The notes under the pieces are model-generated. The model searched no databases. It had not been told where the DNA came from and saw only the letters and a list, made by a program, of their open reading frames with translations. Positions 27,299 to 36,213 of a DNA stretch of 64,000 nt are shown in pieces (position 1 is the stretch's first letter; each line of letters opens with the position of its first letter). The translations under genes were made by a program, and so were the position numbers. This stretch comes from Herbaspirillum sp. Lineage in GTDB: Bacteria; Pseudomonadota; Gammaproteobacteria; Burkholderiales; Burkholderiaceae_D. The DNA is taken from assembly GCF_017744395.1 (NCBI RefSeq), contig NZ_JAGIBI010000001.1, positions 806,001 to 870,000 of the forward strand. The letters are read 5' to 3'.

Positions 27299-27934
27299 AT
27301 GCCAGCTAAAACCCCCACTTCCGGCAGCCTGTTCATGGTGGTCGCCCCCTCCGGCGCCGGCAAATCGACCCTCGTCAACGCCCTGCTGAAGCAGGAGCCG
27401 GCCATCAAGCTGTCGATTTCCTTCACTACCCGCGCCCCGCGCCCGGGCGAGGAACATGGCCGCGAATACTATTTCACCAATGCCGAGGATTTCCTGAAGC
27501 GCCAGGCCGAGGGCGAATTCCTGGAATGGGCCGAAGTCCACGGCAACTATTACGGCACGTCGCGCCTGATGATCGCCGACCAGATCGCCAACGGCACCGA
27601 CGTGCTGCTGGAGATCGACTGGCAAGGCGCGCAGCAGGTCAAGAAGCAATTCCCCAACGCCATCGGCATCTTTATCCTGCCGCCGTCGATCGCCGCGCTG
27701 GAAGAGCGCCTCAAGAAGCGCGGCCAGGACGAACCGCATGTCATCACCCGCCGCATCCTGGCCGCCGGCGGTGAAATCGCGCACTCTCCTGAGTTCGAAT
27801 ATGTTATTATCAATCAAGAGTTTGCCGTCGCTTTGTCGGAGCTGACGGCGATTGTCCAGGCGGCCCGCTGCCGCTTTCCGCAGCAAGCCGCGCGCAATGC
27901 CTACCTGTTCACCCAGCTCGGTATTCACGCGTAA
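27299..27934 (+). CDS. gmk: Guanylate kinase
   Basis: A 211-residue kinase that converts GMP to GDP. The P-loop PSGAGKS spans residues 17-23, and the GMP-binding region has [17 protein letters not shown]. First gene of the gmk-rpoZ-spoT operon; the gap to rpoZ is 60 bases. Confidence 0.95.
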   Translation: MPAKTPTSGSLFMVVAPSGAGKSTLVNALLKQEPAIKLSISFTTRAPRPGEEHGREYYFTNAEDFLKRQAEGEFLEWAEVHGNYYGTSRLMIADQIANGTDVLLEIDWQGAQQVKKQFPNAIGIFILPPSIAALEERLKKRGQDEPHVITRRILAAGGEIAHSPEFEYVIINQEFAVALSELTAIVQAARCRFPQQAARNAYLFTQLGIHA

Positions 27935-27994
27935 CCGGCCAGCCGCCAGGGCATCCCAACCTTTTCAAGCAAGACCGTCATACAGGAGTTTTAC

Positions 27995-28198
27995 ATGGCC
28001 CGCATCACCATCGAAGATTGCCTCAAGCAAATCCCGAACCGTTTCCAACTGACCCTGGCCGCCACCTACCGCGCCCGCCAGTTGCTGCAGGGCCATACCC
28101 CCAAGGTCGAAGCCAAGGACAAGCCGACCGTGACCGCGCTGCGCGAAATCGCCGCCGGCAAGGTCGGCCTGGAAATGCTGAAAAAGGTTCCGGCCTGA
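27995..28198 (+). CDS. rpoZ: RNA polymerase omega subunit
   Basis: A 67-residue omega subunit, [20 protein letters not shown] with [10 protein letters not shown] near the end; it helps assemble RNA polymerase and contributes to ppGpp sensing. A TACAGGAG-type Shine-Dalgarno sequence precedes the ATG. It sits 38 bases before spoT, the standard proteobacterial order. Confidence 0.97.
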   Translation: MARITIEDCLKQIPNRFQLTLAATYRARQLLQGHTPKVEAKDKPTVTALREIAAGKVGLEMLKKVPA

Positions 28199-28236
28199 CC
28201 CCAGTCGTCCGTCCATGATGCTGATAACGGCAAAGC

Positions 28237-30498
28237 ATGAGCCTTACCCCCACCGAATCCAAGTTATCAGCAGCATCCAGCCCCAAACGAGCCGCCGGTT
28301 CCGGCCGCCCGCCCTCCCCGAACGAAGCCGTCCCCGCCGCTGTCCATAGCGGCGTGGCGACGTTCGCCCATCTCATCCCCAAGCTCGAAGAGTACCTGAC
28401 GCCGGCCGAACTGAAGAAGGTCAAGGAAGCCTATCGTTTCGCCGACGAGATGCACCTGGGCCAGATGCGCAAGTCGGGAGAGCCCTACATCTCGCATCCG
28501 CTGGCGGTGGCCGAGATCTGCGCCGAGTGGAAGCTCGATGCGCAAGCCATCATGGCGGCCTTCCTGCACGACGTGATGGAAGACCAAGGGGTCAAGAAGG
28601 AAGAATTGATCGAGCGCTTCGGCGCACCGGTGGCCTCGCTGGTGGATGGACTGTCCAAGCTGGACAAGATCGAGTTCCAGAGCCAGGTCGAGGCGCAGGC
28701 CGAGAATTTCCGCAAGATGCTGCTGGCCATGGCGCGCGACGTGCGCGTGATCCTGGTCAAGCTGGCCGACCGCCTGCACAACATGCGCACGCTGGGTTCG
28801 ATGCCGCCCGAGAAGAAGCGCCGCATCTCGCGCGAGACCATGGAAGTCTACGTGCCCATCGCGCACCGGCTGGGCCTGAACAACATCTACCGCGAACTGC
28901 AGGAACTGTCGTTCGCGCACCTGTATCCGCTGCGCCACCGCACGCTGTCCAAGGCGGTCAAGGCCGCGCGCGGCAACCGCCGCGAGGTGGTGACCAAGAT
29001 CATGGAGTCGGTCACCAGCACCCTGATCGCCGCCGGCATCCCGGCCCAGGTGGACGGCCGCGAAAAGACCCTGTACGGCATCTACCGCAAGATGCGCAAC
29101 AAGCATCTGACGTTCTCGCAGGTGCTGGACGTCTACGGCTTTCGCGTGGTGGTGGACAGCTTCGCCAACTGCTACGTGGCGCTGGGCACCCTGCACTCCC
29201 TGTTCAAGCCGATGCCGGGCAAGTTCAAGGACTACATCGCCATTCCCAAGCTTAACGGCTACCAGTCGCTGCACACCACGCTGATCGGCCCCTACGGCAC
29301 CCCCGTCGAATTCCAGATCCGCACCAAGGAAATGCATCGCGTGGCCGAATCGGGCGTAGCCGCGCACTGGCTGTACAAGGACGACGAAGGCAGCCTGACC
29401 GACCTGCAGCAGCGCACCCATGCCTGGCTGCAGTCGCTGCTGGACATCCAGAAGCAGACCGGCGACTCGGCCGAGTTCCTGGAACACGTCAAGGTCGACC
29501 TGTTCCCGGATTCGGTCTACGTGTTCACCCCCAAGTCCAAGATCATCGCCCTGCCGCGCGGCGCCACCGCCCTGGATTTCGCCTACAGCATCCACACCGA
29601 CATCGGCGACCAGACCACCTCGGCCATCATCAACCACGAGCCGGCCCCGCTGCGCGCCGAACTGCACAACGGCGACATCGTCGAAATCATCACCTCGCCG
29701 ACCTCGCGCCCCAGCCCGAACTGGCTCGGCTATGTCCGCACCGGCAAGGCCCGTTCGGCGATCCGCCACCGCCTGCGCACCGCCAACCGCATCGAATCGC
29801 AGGCGGTCGGACGCCGTTTGCTGGGCAACGCCCTGCACACGCTGGGCATCGATCCCGAACTGCCGACGCCGATCGTGGAACGCTTGCTCAACGAATCCAG
29901 CGCCAAGACCATGGACGACCTGTATGCCGAAATCGGCATCGGCACCCGCATGGCGCCGCTGGTGGCGCGCCATATCATGGGCATGATGGATACCGGCACC
30001 AGCGTCCCGCAGCTCGATCCGGAAGGCCATATGCTGCCCAACAAGCCGGATCCGGTGGTCATCACCGGCAGCGAAGGCGCTTCGGCCCAGCTTTCCTCCT
30101 GTTGCATGCCGATCCCCGGCGACCGCCTGACCGGCTATCTCAAGGCCGACCAGACACTGATCGTCCACACGCAGGAGTGCGAAACCGCCAAGCGCCTGCA
30201 TGAGAAGGAACCGGACCGCTGGATCGAACTGGCCTGGGGCCATGACCTCAACCGCCGCTTCGACTGCCGCATCACCATCCTGACCCATAACGAGCGCGGC
30301 ACGCTGGCGCGCATCGCCGCCGAAATCGGCGAATCGGACGCCAACATCGTCTCGGTCAGCATGGACGACGATGGCGGCTCCTCGATGAAATACCTGCGCT
30401 TCACCATCCAGGTCGAGGATCGCGTGCACCTGGCGCGCACCATGCGCGGCATCCGCAGGATCGACAGCGTCACCCGCATCCTGCGCGAACGGGGCTGA
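28237..30498 (+). CDS. spoT: Bifunctional (p)ppGpp synthase/hydrolase
   Basis: A 753-residue RelA/SpoT homologue. The HD hydrolase domain has FLHDVMED, intact for hydrolysis. The synthetase domain has GREKTLYGIYRKM, DVYGFRVVVDS and KLNGYQSLHTTL. A TGS domain (VYVFTPKSKIIALPRGATALD) and a C-terminal ACT domain follow. Both enzymatic halves look intact. The first 40 residues are a low-complexity extension. It ends the gmk-rpoZ-spoT operon and is followed by a terminator. Confidence 0.95.
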   Translation: MSLTPTESKLSAASSPKRAAGSGRPPSPNEAVPAAVHSGVATFAHLIPKLEEYLTPAELKKVKEAYRFADEMHLGQMRKSGEPYISHPLAVAEICAEWKLDAQAIMAAFLHDVMEDQGVKKEELIERFGAPVASLVDGLSKLDKIEFQSQVEAQAENFRKMLLAMARDVRVILVKLADRLHNMRTLGSMPPEKKRRISRETMEVYVPIAHRLGLNNIYRELQELSFAHLYPLRHRTLSKAVKAARGNRREVVTKIMESVTSTLIAAGIPAQVDGREKTLYGIYRKMRNKHLTFSQVLDVYGFRVVVDSFANCYVALGTLHSLFKPMPGKFKDYIAIPKLNGYQSLHTTLIGPYGTPVEFQIRTKEMHRVAESGVAAHWLYKDDEGSLTDLQQRTHAWLQSLLDIQKQTGDSAEFLEHVKVDLFPDSVYVFTPKSKIIALPRGATALDFAYSIHTDIGDQTTSAIINHEPAPLRAELHNGDIVEIITSPTSRPSPNWLGYVRTGKARSAIRHRLRTANRIESQAVGRRLLGNALHTLGIDPELPTPIVERLLNESSAKTMDDLYAEIGIGTRMAPLVARHIMGMMDTGTSVPQLDPEGHMLPNKPDPVVITGSEGASAQLSSCCMPIPGDRLTGYLKADQTLIVHTQECETAKRLHEKEPDRWIELAWGHDLNRRFDCRITILTHNERGTLARIAAEIGESDANIVSVSMDDDGGSSMKYLRFTIQVEDRVHLARTMRGIRRIDSVTRILRERG

Positions 30499-30526
30499 GC
30501 CCGGGCGCCCTGGCGCAGTCAAAAGA

Positions 30527-30553
30527 AAACGCCCGCTCATGCGGGCGTTTTTG
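30527..30553 (+). terminator. Terminator after spoT
   Basis: A 10-bp stem aaacgcccgc/gcgggcgttt (30527-30536 with 30541-30550), a 4-base loop and Ts on the plus strand. The A-run on the other side makes it usable also for the convergent LysR gene ending at 30581. Confidence 0.9.
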
Positions 30554-30580
30554 CTGGTGCGAAACCGCTTCGGGCAAACC

Positions 30581-31594
30581 TCAAACAACCGCCTTTTCCA
30601 CTCCCACACGCCGCGGCGGCGCCGACGCGGCCTTCTCCGCCCCGGCCTTGGCGGCCTCTTCCCGCGCAAAATGTTCCTGGCATATCTGCTCGCCCTTGTC
30701 GGCGATGCCGCGTTCCAGCTTATCGGCAAAGAATTCGATCAAGGCGCTGACCGCGGTAGGAAGCTGGCGGCGGTGGACATACACCGCGTACAAGCCCATC
30801 GGATCGCGCTGGTAATCCGGCAGGATATGCATCAGCGTACCGTTGCGCAGGTCCTCGGAAGCCAGCATGGTCGGCAGCAAGGCGATCCCCAGGCCGGCGC
30901 GCGCGGCGCGCAACTGCCCTTGCGCGGTATTGACGCACAGCCGCGGATTGACGCGCACGCTTTCCAGCCCTTGCGGCCCCTCCAGTTTCCAGGTGGTGTG
31001 GTGCGGCGCCTGCGACGTGGCCAGGCAGGCATGGCCGGCCAGATCGGCCAGCGTATGCGGCGTGCCGAAGAGCTCGAGGTAACGCGGGCTGGCCACCAGG
31101 CCGCGATGGCTGTCCACCAGCTTGCGCGCCACCAGGCTCGAATCCGGCAGGTTACCGCCGCGGAAAGCCAGGTCGATGCCCTCGGCGATCAGGTCGGCGC
31201 GGCCATCGCTGAGCACGAATTCCAGTTGCACCTTGGGATACAGGCGCATGAACTCATGCATCCACTCGATCGAAAAGTTATCGAAAAAGTCGACCGGCGC
31301 CGCGATGCGCAGACTGCCCGACGGCTCACCGCTGCTCTCGGTCAGGCTGGCGCTGGCGTGTTCGATGTCTTCCAGGCCCGGCGCGCAGCGCTCGAAGAAT
31401 TCGCGTCCGGCCGCGGTCATGTTGAGCTGGCGCGTGGAACGCTGCAGCAGGCGCACTCCCAGTTCAGCCTCCAGCGCCTGCAGGCGGCGGCTGATGGTAT
31501 TGGACGGCATGGCCAGCCGGCGCCCGGCTGCGGCAAAGCTGCCGGCACGCACGACATGGACGAACAGTGAAATATCGTTCAGATCAACCATCAT
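30581..31594 (-). CDS. LysR family regulator divergent from azoR
   Basis: A 337-residue LysR regulator: winged helix (NDISLFVHVVRAGSFAAAGRRL, then RSTRQLNMTAAG) and effector domain, with a C-terminal tail of about 40 residues rich in Ala, Lys and Glu that exceeds the usual length of about 300. The start could be the ATG at 31594 or at 31591. It is divergent from azoR across 228 bases, so regulation of azoR, perhaps in response to quinones or electrophiles, is the obvious inference. Confidence 0.85.
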   Translation of the reverse strand: MMVDLNDISLFVHVVRAGSFAAAGRRLAMPSNTISRRLQALEAELGVRLLQRSTRQLNMTAAGREFFERCAPGLEDIEHASASLTESSGEPSGSLRIAAPVDFFDNFSIEWMHEFMRLYPKVQLEFVLSDGRADLIAEGIDLAFRGGNLPDSSLVARKLVDSHRGLVASPRYLELFGTPHTLADLAGHACLATSQAPHHTTWKLEGPQGLESVRVNPRLCVNTAQGQLRAARAGLGIALLPTMLASEDLRNGTLMHILPDYQRDPMGLYAVYVHRRQLPTAVSALIEFFADKLERGIADKGEQICQEHFAREEAAKAGAEKAASAPPRRVGVEKAVV

Positions 31595-31822
31595 TACTAT
31601 CAAAAATGGATCAGTGAAACTCCATTATCGCATCTACTGCCATGAATGAAAACTGGGTAATCTTCTTCCATCGCCTCCAGCAACGATACATCGAAATCGC
31701 TCCCCCCGCTGCCGGCGCCGCATTACGACCAGCCCAAGGAATCCCCCGAGGGCAAACCAGATAAACCGATGCCCTTGCCGCGCGGACAGAAGCGCGATGG
31801 CATCCCACCGAAAGGAAAGACC

Positions 31823-32431
31823 ATGAGCACCTTGCTGCATATCGACTCCAGCGCCCGCACCAGCGGCTCCATCTCGCGCCAGCTGACCGCCTCCTTTGCC
31901 GAGCAATGGCAAGCCAAGAATCCGGGCGGACGCATCGTCCACCGCGACCTGGCCAGCGACGCGCTGCCGCACATCACCGAAGCCCTGCTGGGCGCCTATT
32001 TCACCCCGGCCGAAAACCGCAACGCGCAGCAAGCCGAACTGATCCTGCAATCCGACCGTCTGGTCGACGAGCTGCTGGCGGCCGATACCCTGGTAATCGG
32101 CGTGCCGATGTACAACTTCGCGCCGCCGTCCACCCTGAAGGCCTGGATCGACCACGTCTTCCGCGCCGGCCGCACCTTCCGCTACACCGAGAACGGCCCG
32201 GTCGGCCTGGCTACCGGCAAGAAGGCGATCGTGATCCTGTCGCGCGGCGGCAAGTATTCCGACGGCCCGATGGAAGCGATGGACTTCCAGGGCAAGTACA
32301 TCAAGAGCGCCCTGGCCTTCATCGGCATCACCGATGTCGAGCTGGTGGTGGCCGAAGGCGTGTCGATGGGCGACGAATCGGTCAAGCAAGCCCTGGCCGC
32401 CGCCCAGGAAAAGATCGCCGCGACCGTCTGA
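31823..32431 (+). CDS. azoR: FMN-dependent NADH:azoreductase / quinone reductase
   Basis: A 202-residue flavodoxin-like protein. It has LLHIDSSARTSGSISRQL with the FMN phosphate loop, PMYNFAPPSTLKAWIDHVFR, and LSRGGKYSDGP where AzoR proteins bind FMN. Members reduce azo dyes and, physiologically, quinones. AAGGA precedes the ATG. A terminator follows directly. It is divergent from a LysR gene. Confidence 0.92.
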   Translation: MSTLLHIDSSARTSGSISRQLTASFAEQWQAKNPGGRIVHRDLASDALPHITEALLGAYFTPAENRNAQQAELILQSDRLVDELLAADTLVIGVPMYNFAPPSTLKAWIDHVFRAGRTFRYTENGPVGLATGKKAIVILSRGGKYSDGPMEAMDFQGKYIKSALAFIGITDVELVVAEGVSMGDESVKQALAAAQEKIAATV

Positions 32432-32465
32432 TCCTTTCCGGCCATCGTCGGCCGGACCGAAATCG

Positions 32466-32500
32466 GGGTGAACCGTTCTGGCAACGGTTCACCCTTTTTT
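32466..32500 (+). terminator. Terminator after azoR
   Basis: A perfect 12-bp stem gggtgaaccgtt/aacggttcaccc (32466-32477 with 32483-32494) with a 5-base loop and six Ts. Confidence 0.93.
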
Positions 32501-32519
32501 CATTTCCACGCCTCATGCC

Positions 32520-32673
32520 CTACCCGGCCGGCAGCGCTTCAATCCCCTTCTCCGGCGCAAGGCCGGCCAGGAACTTGCCGAATAACAACAAAAAGAACAA
32601 ACTGATGCACCCGACCACCGGGATGGCGTAATCAATATGCCTGCCGGCAATGGCATGTGTTGCTTTCGTTCAT
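32520..32673 (-). pseudogene. Possible frameshifted gene for a small membrane protein
   Basis: On the minus strand a well-placed AAGGAG precedes an ATG at 32673, but that frame stops after 13 codons. One base out of phase, a frame runs to a TAG at 32520 and encodes HIDYAIPVVGCISLFFLLLF, then GKFLAGLAPEKGIEALPAG: a credible single transmembrane helix with a tail. The pattern suggests one small protein of about 50 residues broken by an indel near 32634-32670, or an unrecognised start. No family is recognised. Confidence 0.35.
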
Positions 32674-32679
32674 CGCTCC

Positions 32680-32879
32680 TTCCGGCAGAGATTACCCAAA
32701 ACGTTGCAATTAGATTAAGATAAGCGCCACTTTTCGATAAGTTTCGTCCGACCTCTGAAATGTTTTCGCAGTACTCATTGGCAGTCATCAGAAATTGACT
32801 GAGATGAAAATCAAAGAAATAGCGAGAAAATAGAGCCAAATCGTACAAACGCACAGAATTCACCCCATAGGAGTTCAAT
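32680..32879 (+). promoter_or_regulatory. AT-rich leader upstream of the exopolysaccharide operon
   Basis: About 200 bases without a gene, markedly AT-rich (25 G+C in the 60 bases from 32701, against about two-thirds in coding regions). This is the expected promoter and regulatory region of the rightward exopolysaccharide operon. I could not pick out a convincing -35/-10 pair or sigma-54 site. AGGAG at 32867-32871 serves the first gene. Confidence 0.5.
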
Positions 32880-33779
32880 TTGCGCCGTCACCTCATGCAA
32901 TGGCTAGTCGCAACGCTTCTACTGTCCTCGCTCAGCTTTGCAAGCCTGGCCCAAGTGCCCTCCGACCCCACCAAAAATGGGGAAGTCATGTCGGCGCCGC
33001 CCGGTACGCTTTCCACGCTGGGGCTTCCTTCCTCGACCGTCACCGATACCCGCGTCGGTCCCGGCGATGTGCTGCGCGTGACCGTGTTCGGCCAGCCGGA
33101 CCTGTCGGCCGAGGTTGGCGTCAACGACAAGGGGATACTGACTCTGCCGTTGATCGGCGCCATTGACGTCAACGGCCTGACCACCAGCGAAACCGGCCGG
33201 AAAATCGCCCGCGCATTGCGCGACGGCGATTTCCTGAAGAACCCGGAAGTCTCGGTGGAAGTGGTCCAGCTGCGCAGCCAGATGGTTTCGGTCCTGGGCG
33301 AAGTCAGCCGCCCCGGTCGCTACCCGATTCCCGGCCATATCAGCGTCCTGGAACTGATCGCCATCTCCGGCGGCCTGACGCCGAACGCCGACCAGACCGT
33401 CACCCTGCTGCGCCGCAATGCCGATCCCAAGAAAAGCGAATCCGACCTGCGCATTCCCATCCTGCTGGGCGAAACCGGCGTGACCGACCGCAAGACGCTC
33501 GATGTCGAGATGCAGCCGGGCGACGTCATCTACGTCAACAAGAAAAAACTGTTCTACATCCACGGCGAAGTGAACCGCCCCGGCGCCTATCCCATGGAAC
33601 CAGAAATGAACGTCATGCGCGCCATCTCCCTCGGCGGCGGCATGACCCAGCGCGCTTCCAAGCGCCGCATCTATATCAACCGGGAAGTGCAAGACCAGGG
33701 CATCAAGTCGACCAAGGCCGGGCTCACCGACCCCGTGCAACCCGGCGACGTTGTCTTTGTCGACGAAAGCCTGTTCTAA
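32880..33779 (+). CDS. epsE: Polysaccharide export outer-membrane protein (EpsE/Wza type)
   Basis: A 299-residue OPX protein with an N-terminal signal peptide (no lipobox cysteine), a Poly_export domain (about 55-130: RVGPGDVLRVTVFGQPDL, LPLIGAIDVNGLT) and two SLBB-like domains (SVLGEVSRPGRYPIPG and YIHGEVNRPGAYPME). It would form the outer-membrane export channel. The start is a TTG with AGGAG upstream; no ATG fits. First gene of the operon, 62 bases before the chain-length gene. Assignment to the EpsE subfamily comes from its pairing with EpsF- and EpsG-type genes. Confidence 0.88.
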   Translation: MRRHLMQWLVATLLLSSLSFASLAQVPSDPTKNGEVMSAPPGTLSTLGLPSSTVTDTRVGPGDVLRVTVFGQPDLSAEVGVNDKGILTLPLIGAIDVNGLTTSETGRKIARALRDGDFLKNPEVSVEVVQLRSQMVSVLGEVSRPGRYPIPGHISVLELIAISGGLTPNADQTVTLLRRNADPKKSESDLRIPILLGETGVTDRKTLDVEMQPGDVIYVNKKKLFYIHGEVNRPGAYPMEPEMNVMRAISLGGGMTQRASKRRIYINREVQDQGIKSTKAGLTDPVQPGDVVFVDESLF

Positions 33780-33841
33780 CGGGCGTTATGGGACATGCAT
33801 AACACCCGCCACCCCATCACCACCAACGACAAGGTCCCACT

Positions 33842-35221
33842 GTGAATCCACAGACACCTGAAACGGGCTTAAGCTCGAACCAGCTTGGCGCGATGATCTC
33901 CGCCTCGCGCGGCACCATTTTCAAGACGCTGGCCGTGATCGTCGTCGCCACCGCGACCATCACGCTGCTGATGCCCAAGACCTATACCGCCTCGTCGGAC
34001 GTCTTCATCGACTACAAGACCAACGATCCGATCAATGGCCGCCTGTTCTCGCCGGTCATGGACGAGAGCTACATGCAGACGCAGTTCGACATGATCCGCA
34101 GCCAGGCGGTGGCCGAAAAGGTGATCGGCGCACTGGAACTGGAACGCACCGCCCAATACCAGGATGCCGCAAAAAGCCTGGGCGACGCCCGCGCGCATGC
34201 GCAACTGGTCAAGCGCATCAACGAGCAGACCCAGGTGGTGAAACGCAACGCCAGCCGCGTGATCGAAGTCGACTATTCTGCCGACACGCCCGAACAGGCG
34301 CGCGACCTGGCCAACGCCGTGGTCAATGCCTATATCGAACTGAGCCAGCAAATCTCCTCCAGCTCGGCGCGCTCGCGCCGCGAGCAATACAACGCCCAGC
34401 TTGAGCACCTGCGCAAGGAGGCCGACTCCATCCAGCAAAAGCTGACCAAGTACCAGCAGGAAGTCGGCATCATCGACCCCAACGAGCGCAACGACCTGGA
34501 ATCGCGCCAGCTCGGCGACCTGATGACGTCGCTGATCGCGGTCCAGAATGCGCAGCAGGAAGCCGCGGCGCGCAACAAGGCCACGCAAGGCCTGCTCAAC
34601 AGCGGCGTCAAGATCGACGACCTGCCTGAAGTCGCCGGGCGCACCAACATCAACGACATGAAATCCAAGCTGAGCGACGCCGACCGCCGCCTGGCCGAAG
34701 TACAGGAAGTCCTGGGCGGCAAGCACCCCAAGACGCTGGCGCTGCTTGCCGAACGCAATGAGCTGGTCGCCCGCATCAACCGCGAATCCAGGGGCGTGGT
34801 GGATGCCCAGCAACTCGATACGCGCCGCCTGCAGATGCAGGAGCAGACGCTCAAGGCCCAGGTCGAAGCGCAGAAGGCGAAACTGCTGGAGCAAAAGCAA
34901 CACCGCGACACCATCACCTCGTACCAGCGTCAGCTGGAGAGCGTCGAACGCGTCTACAACACCGCCTTGCAGAAATACGATGAGATCCTCATGGCCAGCA
35001 ATATCAGCACGCCGGACCTGAATGTGCTGCGCGTGGCGGAAGCGCCCGGCACCCATTCCAAACCCCTGCTGCTCAAAAATATCGCCGCCAGCATCGTGGC
35101 CGGCCTGGGCATCGGGCTGTGCCTGGCCCTGTTGCTCGAATTGAGCACCCGCCGCCTGCGTTGCCGCGACGACCTCGCCCGCAGCCTGCGGGTCCCGGTC
35201 ATCGGCCACATCGGCCTCTAG
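33842..35221 (+). CDS. epsF: Chain-length determinant protein (EpsF/Wzc N-terminal type)
   Basis: A 459-residue polysaccharide co-polymerase. It has a Wzz domain with a first membrane helix (about 27-46), a long periplasmic coiled-coil (about 150-375, rich in Q, E, R and L) and a second helix (about 405-430) preceded by the Pro-rich segment AEAPGTHSKPLLLKN. It controls polymer length together with the kinase encoded next. GTG start with AAGG upstream. The bacterial tyrosine kinase part is a separate protein here, as in EpsF/EpsG systems. Confidence 0.88.
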   Translation: MNPQTPETGLSSNQLGAMISASRGTIFKTLAVIVVATATITLLMPKTYTASSDVFIDYKTNDPINGRLFSPVMDESYMQTQFDMIRSQAVAEKVIGALELERTAQYQDAAKSLGDARAHAQLVKRINEQTQVVKRNASRVIEVDYSADTPEQARDLANAVVNAYIELSQQISSSSARSRREQYNAQLEHLRKEADSIQQKLTKYQQEVGIIDPNERNDLESRQLGDLMTSLIAVQNAQQEAAARNKATQGLLNSGVKIDDLPEVAGRTNINDMKSKLSDADRRLAEVQEVLGGKHPKTLALLAERNELVARINRESRGVVDAQQLDTRRLQMQEQTLKAQVEAQKAKLLEQKQHRDTITSYQRQLESVERVYNTALQKYDEILMASNISTPDLNVLRVAEAPGTHSKPLLLKNIAASIVAGLGIGLCLALLLELSTRRLRCRDDLARSLRVPVIGHIGL

Positions 35222-35247
35222 AGCGTGTTCCGAACCAAAGGCTTCCC

Positions 35248-36213
35248 ATGAACGACACCACCAACAACGATGCCGTCCAGGCCGCGCCGGCGCCCAGGTC
35301 GAACGACAAGATGGGCGCGCGCTTCATCGCCGCCGGCCTGCTCACCGAGGAACAGGTCGCCCGCGTGGTCGAGCTGCAGAACTCGGCCGGCATCCGCTTC
35401 GGCGAAGCGGCCGTGCGCCTGAACTACCTGACCGAACAGAACGTGCAGATGGTGCTGTCGGAACAGTTCAACTACGCCACCGCCCTGCTGCCGCGCGACA
35501 ACCTCGACAAATCGCTGGCGATCGCCCACGCTCCCTTCGGCATGGAAGCCGAAGCCATCCGCCAGATCCGCGCCGAACTGTCGATCCGCCTGGCCGGCCC
35601 GGATGGCCAGGAAAAGATCGCCTTCGCGCTGCTCAGCCCGAACGAAAAGGAAGGCAAGAGCTACCTGGCCGCCAGCCTGGCCCTGGCGTTCTCGCAAATG
35701 GGCAAGCGTACCTTGCTGATCGACGCCAACCTGCGCGCGCCGCGCCAGCATGAACTGTTCGGCCTGGACAACAAGGATGGGCTCTCGACCGTCCTGGCGG
35801 GCCGCTCCCAACTGAGCCACGGCCAGAATGCGCCGGGGTTCCCGCACCTGCGCGTACTGTGCGCCGGCCCGACACCGCCCAACCCGCTGGAAATCCTGTT
35901 GCAGCCCGCCCTGGCCAACCTGATCGGCAAGCTGGCCGCGGACGTCGACGTCATCATCGTCGACACCCCGGCCGCCACCGCTTCGTCGGATGCGCAGACC
36001 ATCGTCCAGCAGGTCGGCGCCTGCCTGCTGGTCGGCCGCCAGCACTTCACCAAGCTGGAGCAATTGCGCCAGGCCGAAACCCAGATCGGCACCGCCGGCG
36101 CGCAACTGATCGGCACCGTCTACAACCAGTTTGCCGACGAGACGATGCCGGCCAATGGCAACAAATACTGGCACCTCCTGAAAAAATGGCTGAGCGGACC
36201 GCGCCAGAGCTAA
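35248..36213 (+). CDS. epsG: Polysaccharide BY-kinase-like ATPase (EpsG) with an N-terminal MshEN-like domain
   Basis: A 321-residue cytoplasmic ATPase of the CpsD/EpsG type. The P-loop-like region is SPNEKEGKSYLAASLALAF, the Walker A'-like motif is TLLIDANLRAPRQH and the Walker B-like strand is VDVIIVDTPAA. The C-terminus has only two or three tyrosines, not the tyrosine-rich tail of Wzc. Residues 21-44 and 50-73 are two 24-residue repeats separated by 5 residues, matching the spacing of the MshEN c-di-GMP receptor motif. This suggests c-di-GMP control of export. The ATG at 35248 is chosen because it leaves the MshEN-like domain intact. The following flippase gene overlaps its 3' end by 28 bases. 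Confidence 0.85.
   Translation: MNDTTNNDAVQAAPAPRSNDKMGARFIAAGLLTEEQVARVVELQNSAGIRFGEAAVRLNYLTEQNVQMVLSEQFNYATALLPRDNLDKSLAIAHAPFGMEAEAIRQIRAELSIRLAGPDGQEKIAFALLSPNEKEGKSYLAASLALAFSQMGKRTLLIDANLRAPRQHELFGLDNKDGLSTVLAGRSQLSHGQNAPGFPHLRVLCAGPTPPNPLEILLQPALANLIGKLAADVDVIIVDTPAATASSDAQTIVQQVGACLLVGRQHFTKLEQLRQAETQIGTAGAQLIGTVYNQFADETMPANGNKYWHLLKKWLSGPRQS
35308..35466 (+). other. Tandem MshEN motif within epsG (putative c-di-GMP receptor)
   Basis: Codons 21-73 of epsG. Repeat I starts K-M-G, with hydrophobic pairs FI and LL, Gly at position 10, V17, V21 and Q24. Repeat II starts R-F-G, with AV and YL, Asn instead of Gly at position 10, V17, L21 and Q24. The 5-residue spacer is NSAGI. This follows the pattern RLG-xx-LL-xx-G-LL-xxxx-L-xxx-L-xx-Q, twice, that defines c-di-GMP binding in MshE and related ATPases. 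Conservative replacements (R to K, L to M/F, G to N) leave affinity uncertain. Confidence 0.65.

Noticed and set aside
28267..30729. 820-codon frame antisense to spoT, and similar long frames antisense to the GH5 gene (40146-42512) and the ClC gene (59127-61700)
   Set aside because: They are mirror frames produced by GC-rich third positions. Their products are rich in Arg, His, Gln and Gly, match no family, and lie opposite well-supported genes.
32780..32805. TGGCAG...TTGA resembling a sigma-54 promoter before the exopolysaccharide operon
   Set aside because: The GG to GC spacing does not fit the -24/-12 rule and the GC doublet of the -12 box is missing.
34800..35221. Rightward frame from 35119 that would extend epsG upstream into epsF
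   Set aside because: The extension is out of frame with epsF and Pro/Arg-rich. The ATG at 35248 gives a clean N-terminus directly before the MshEN-like repeats.
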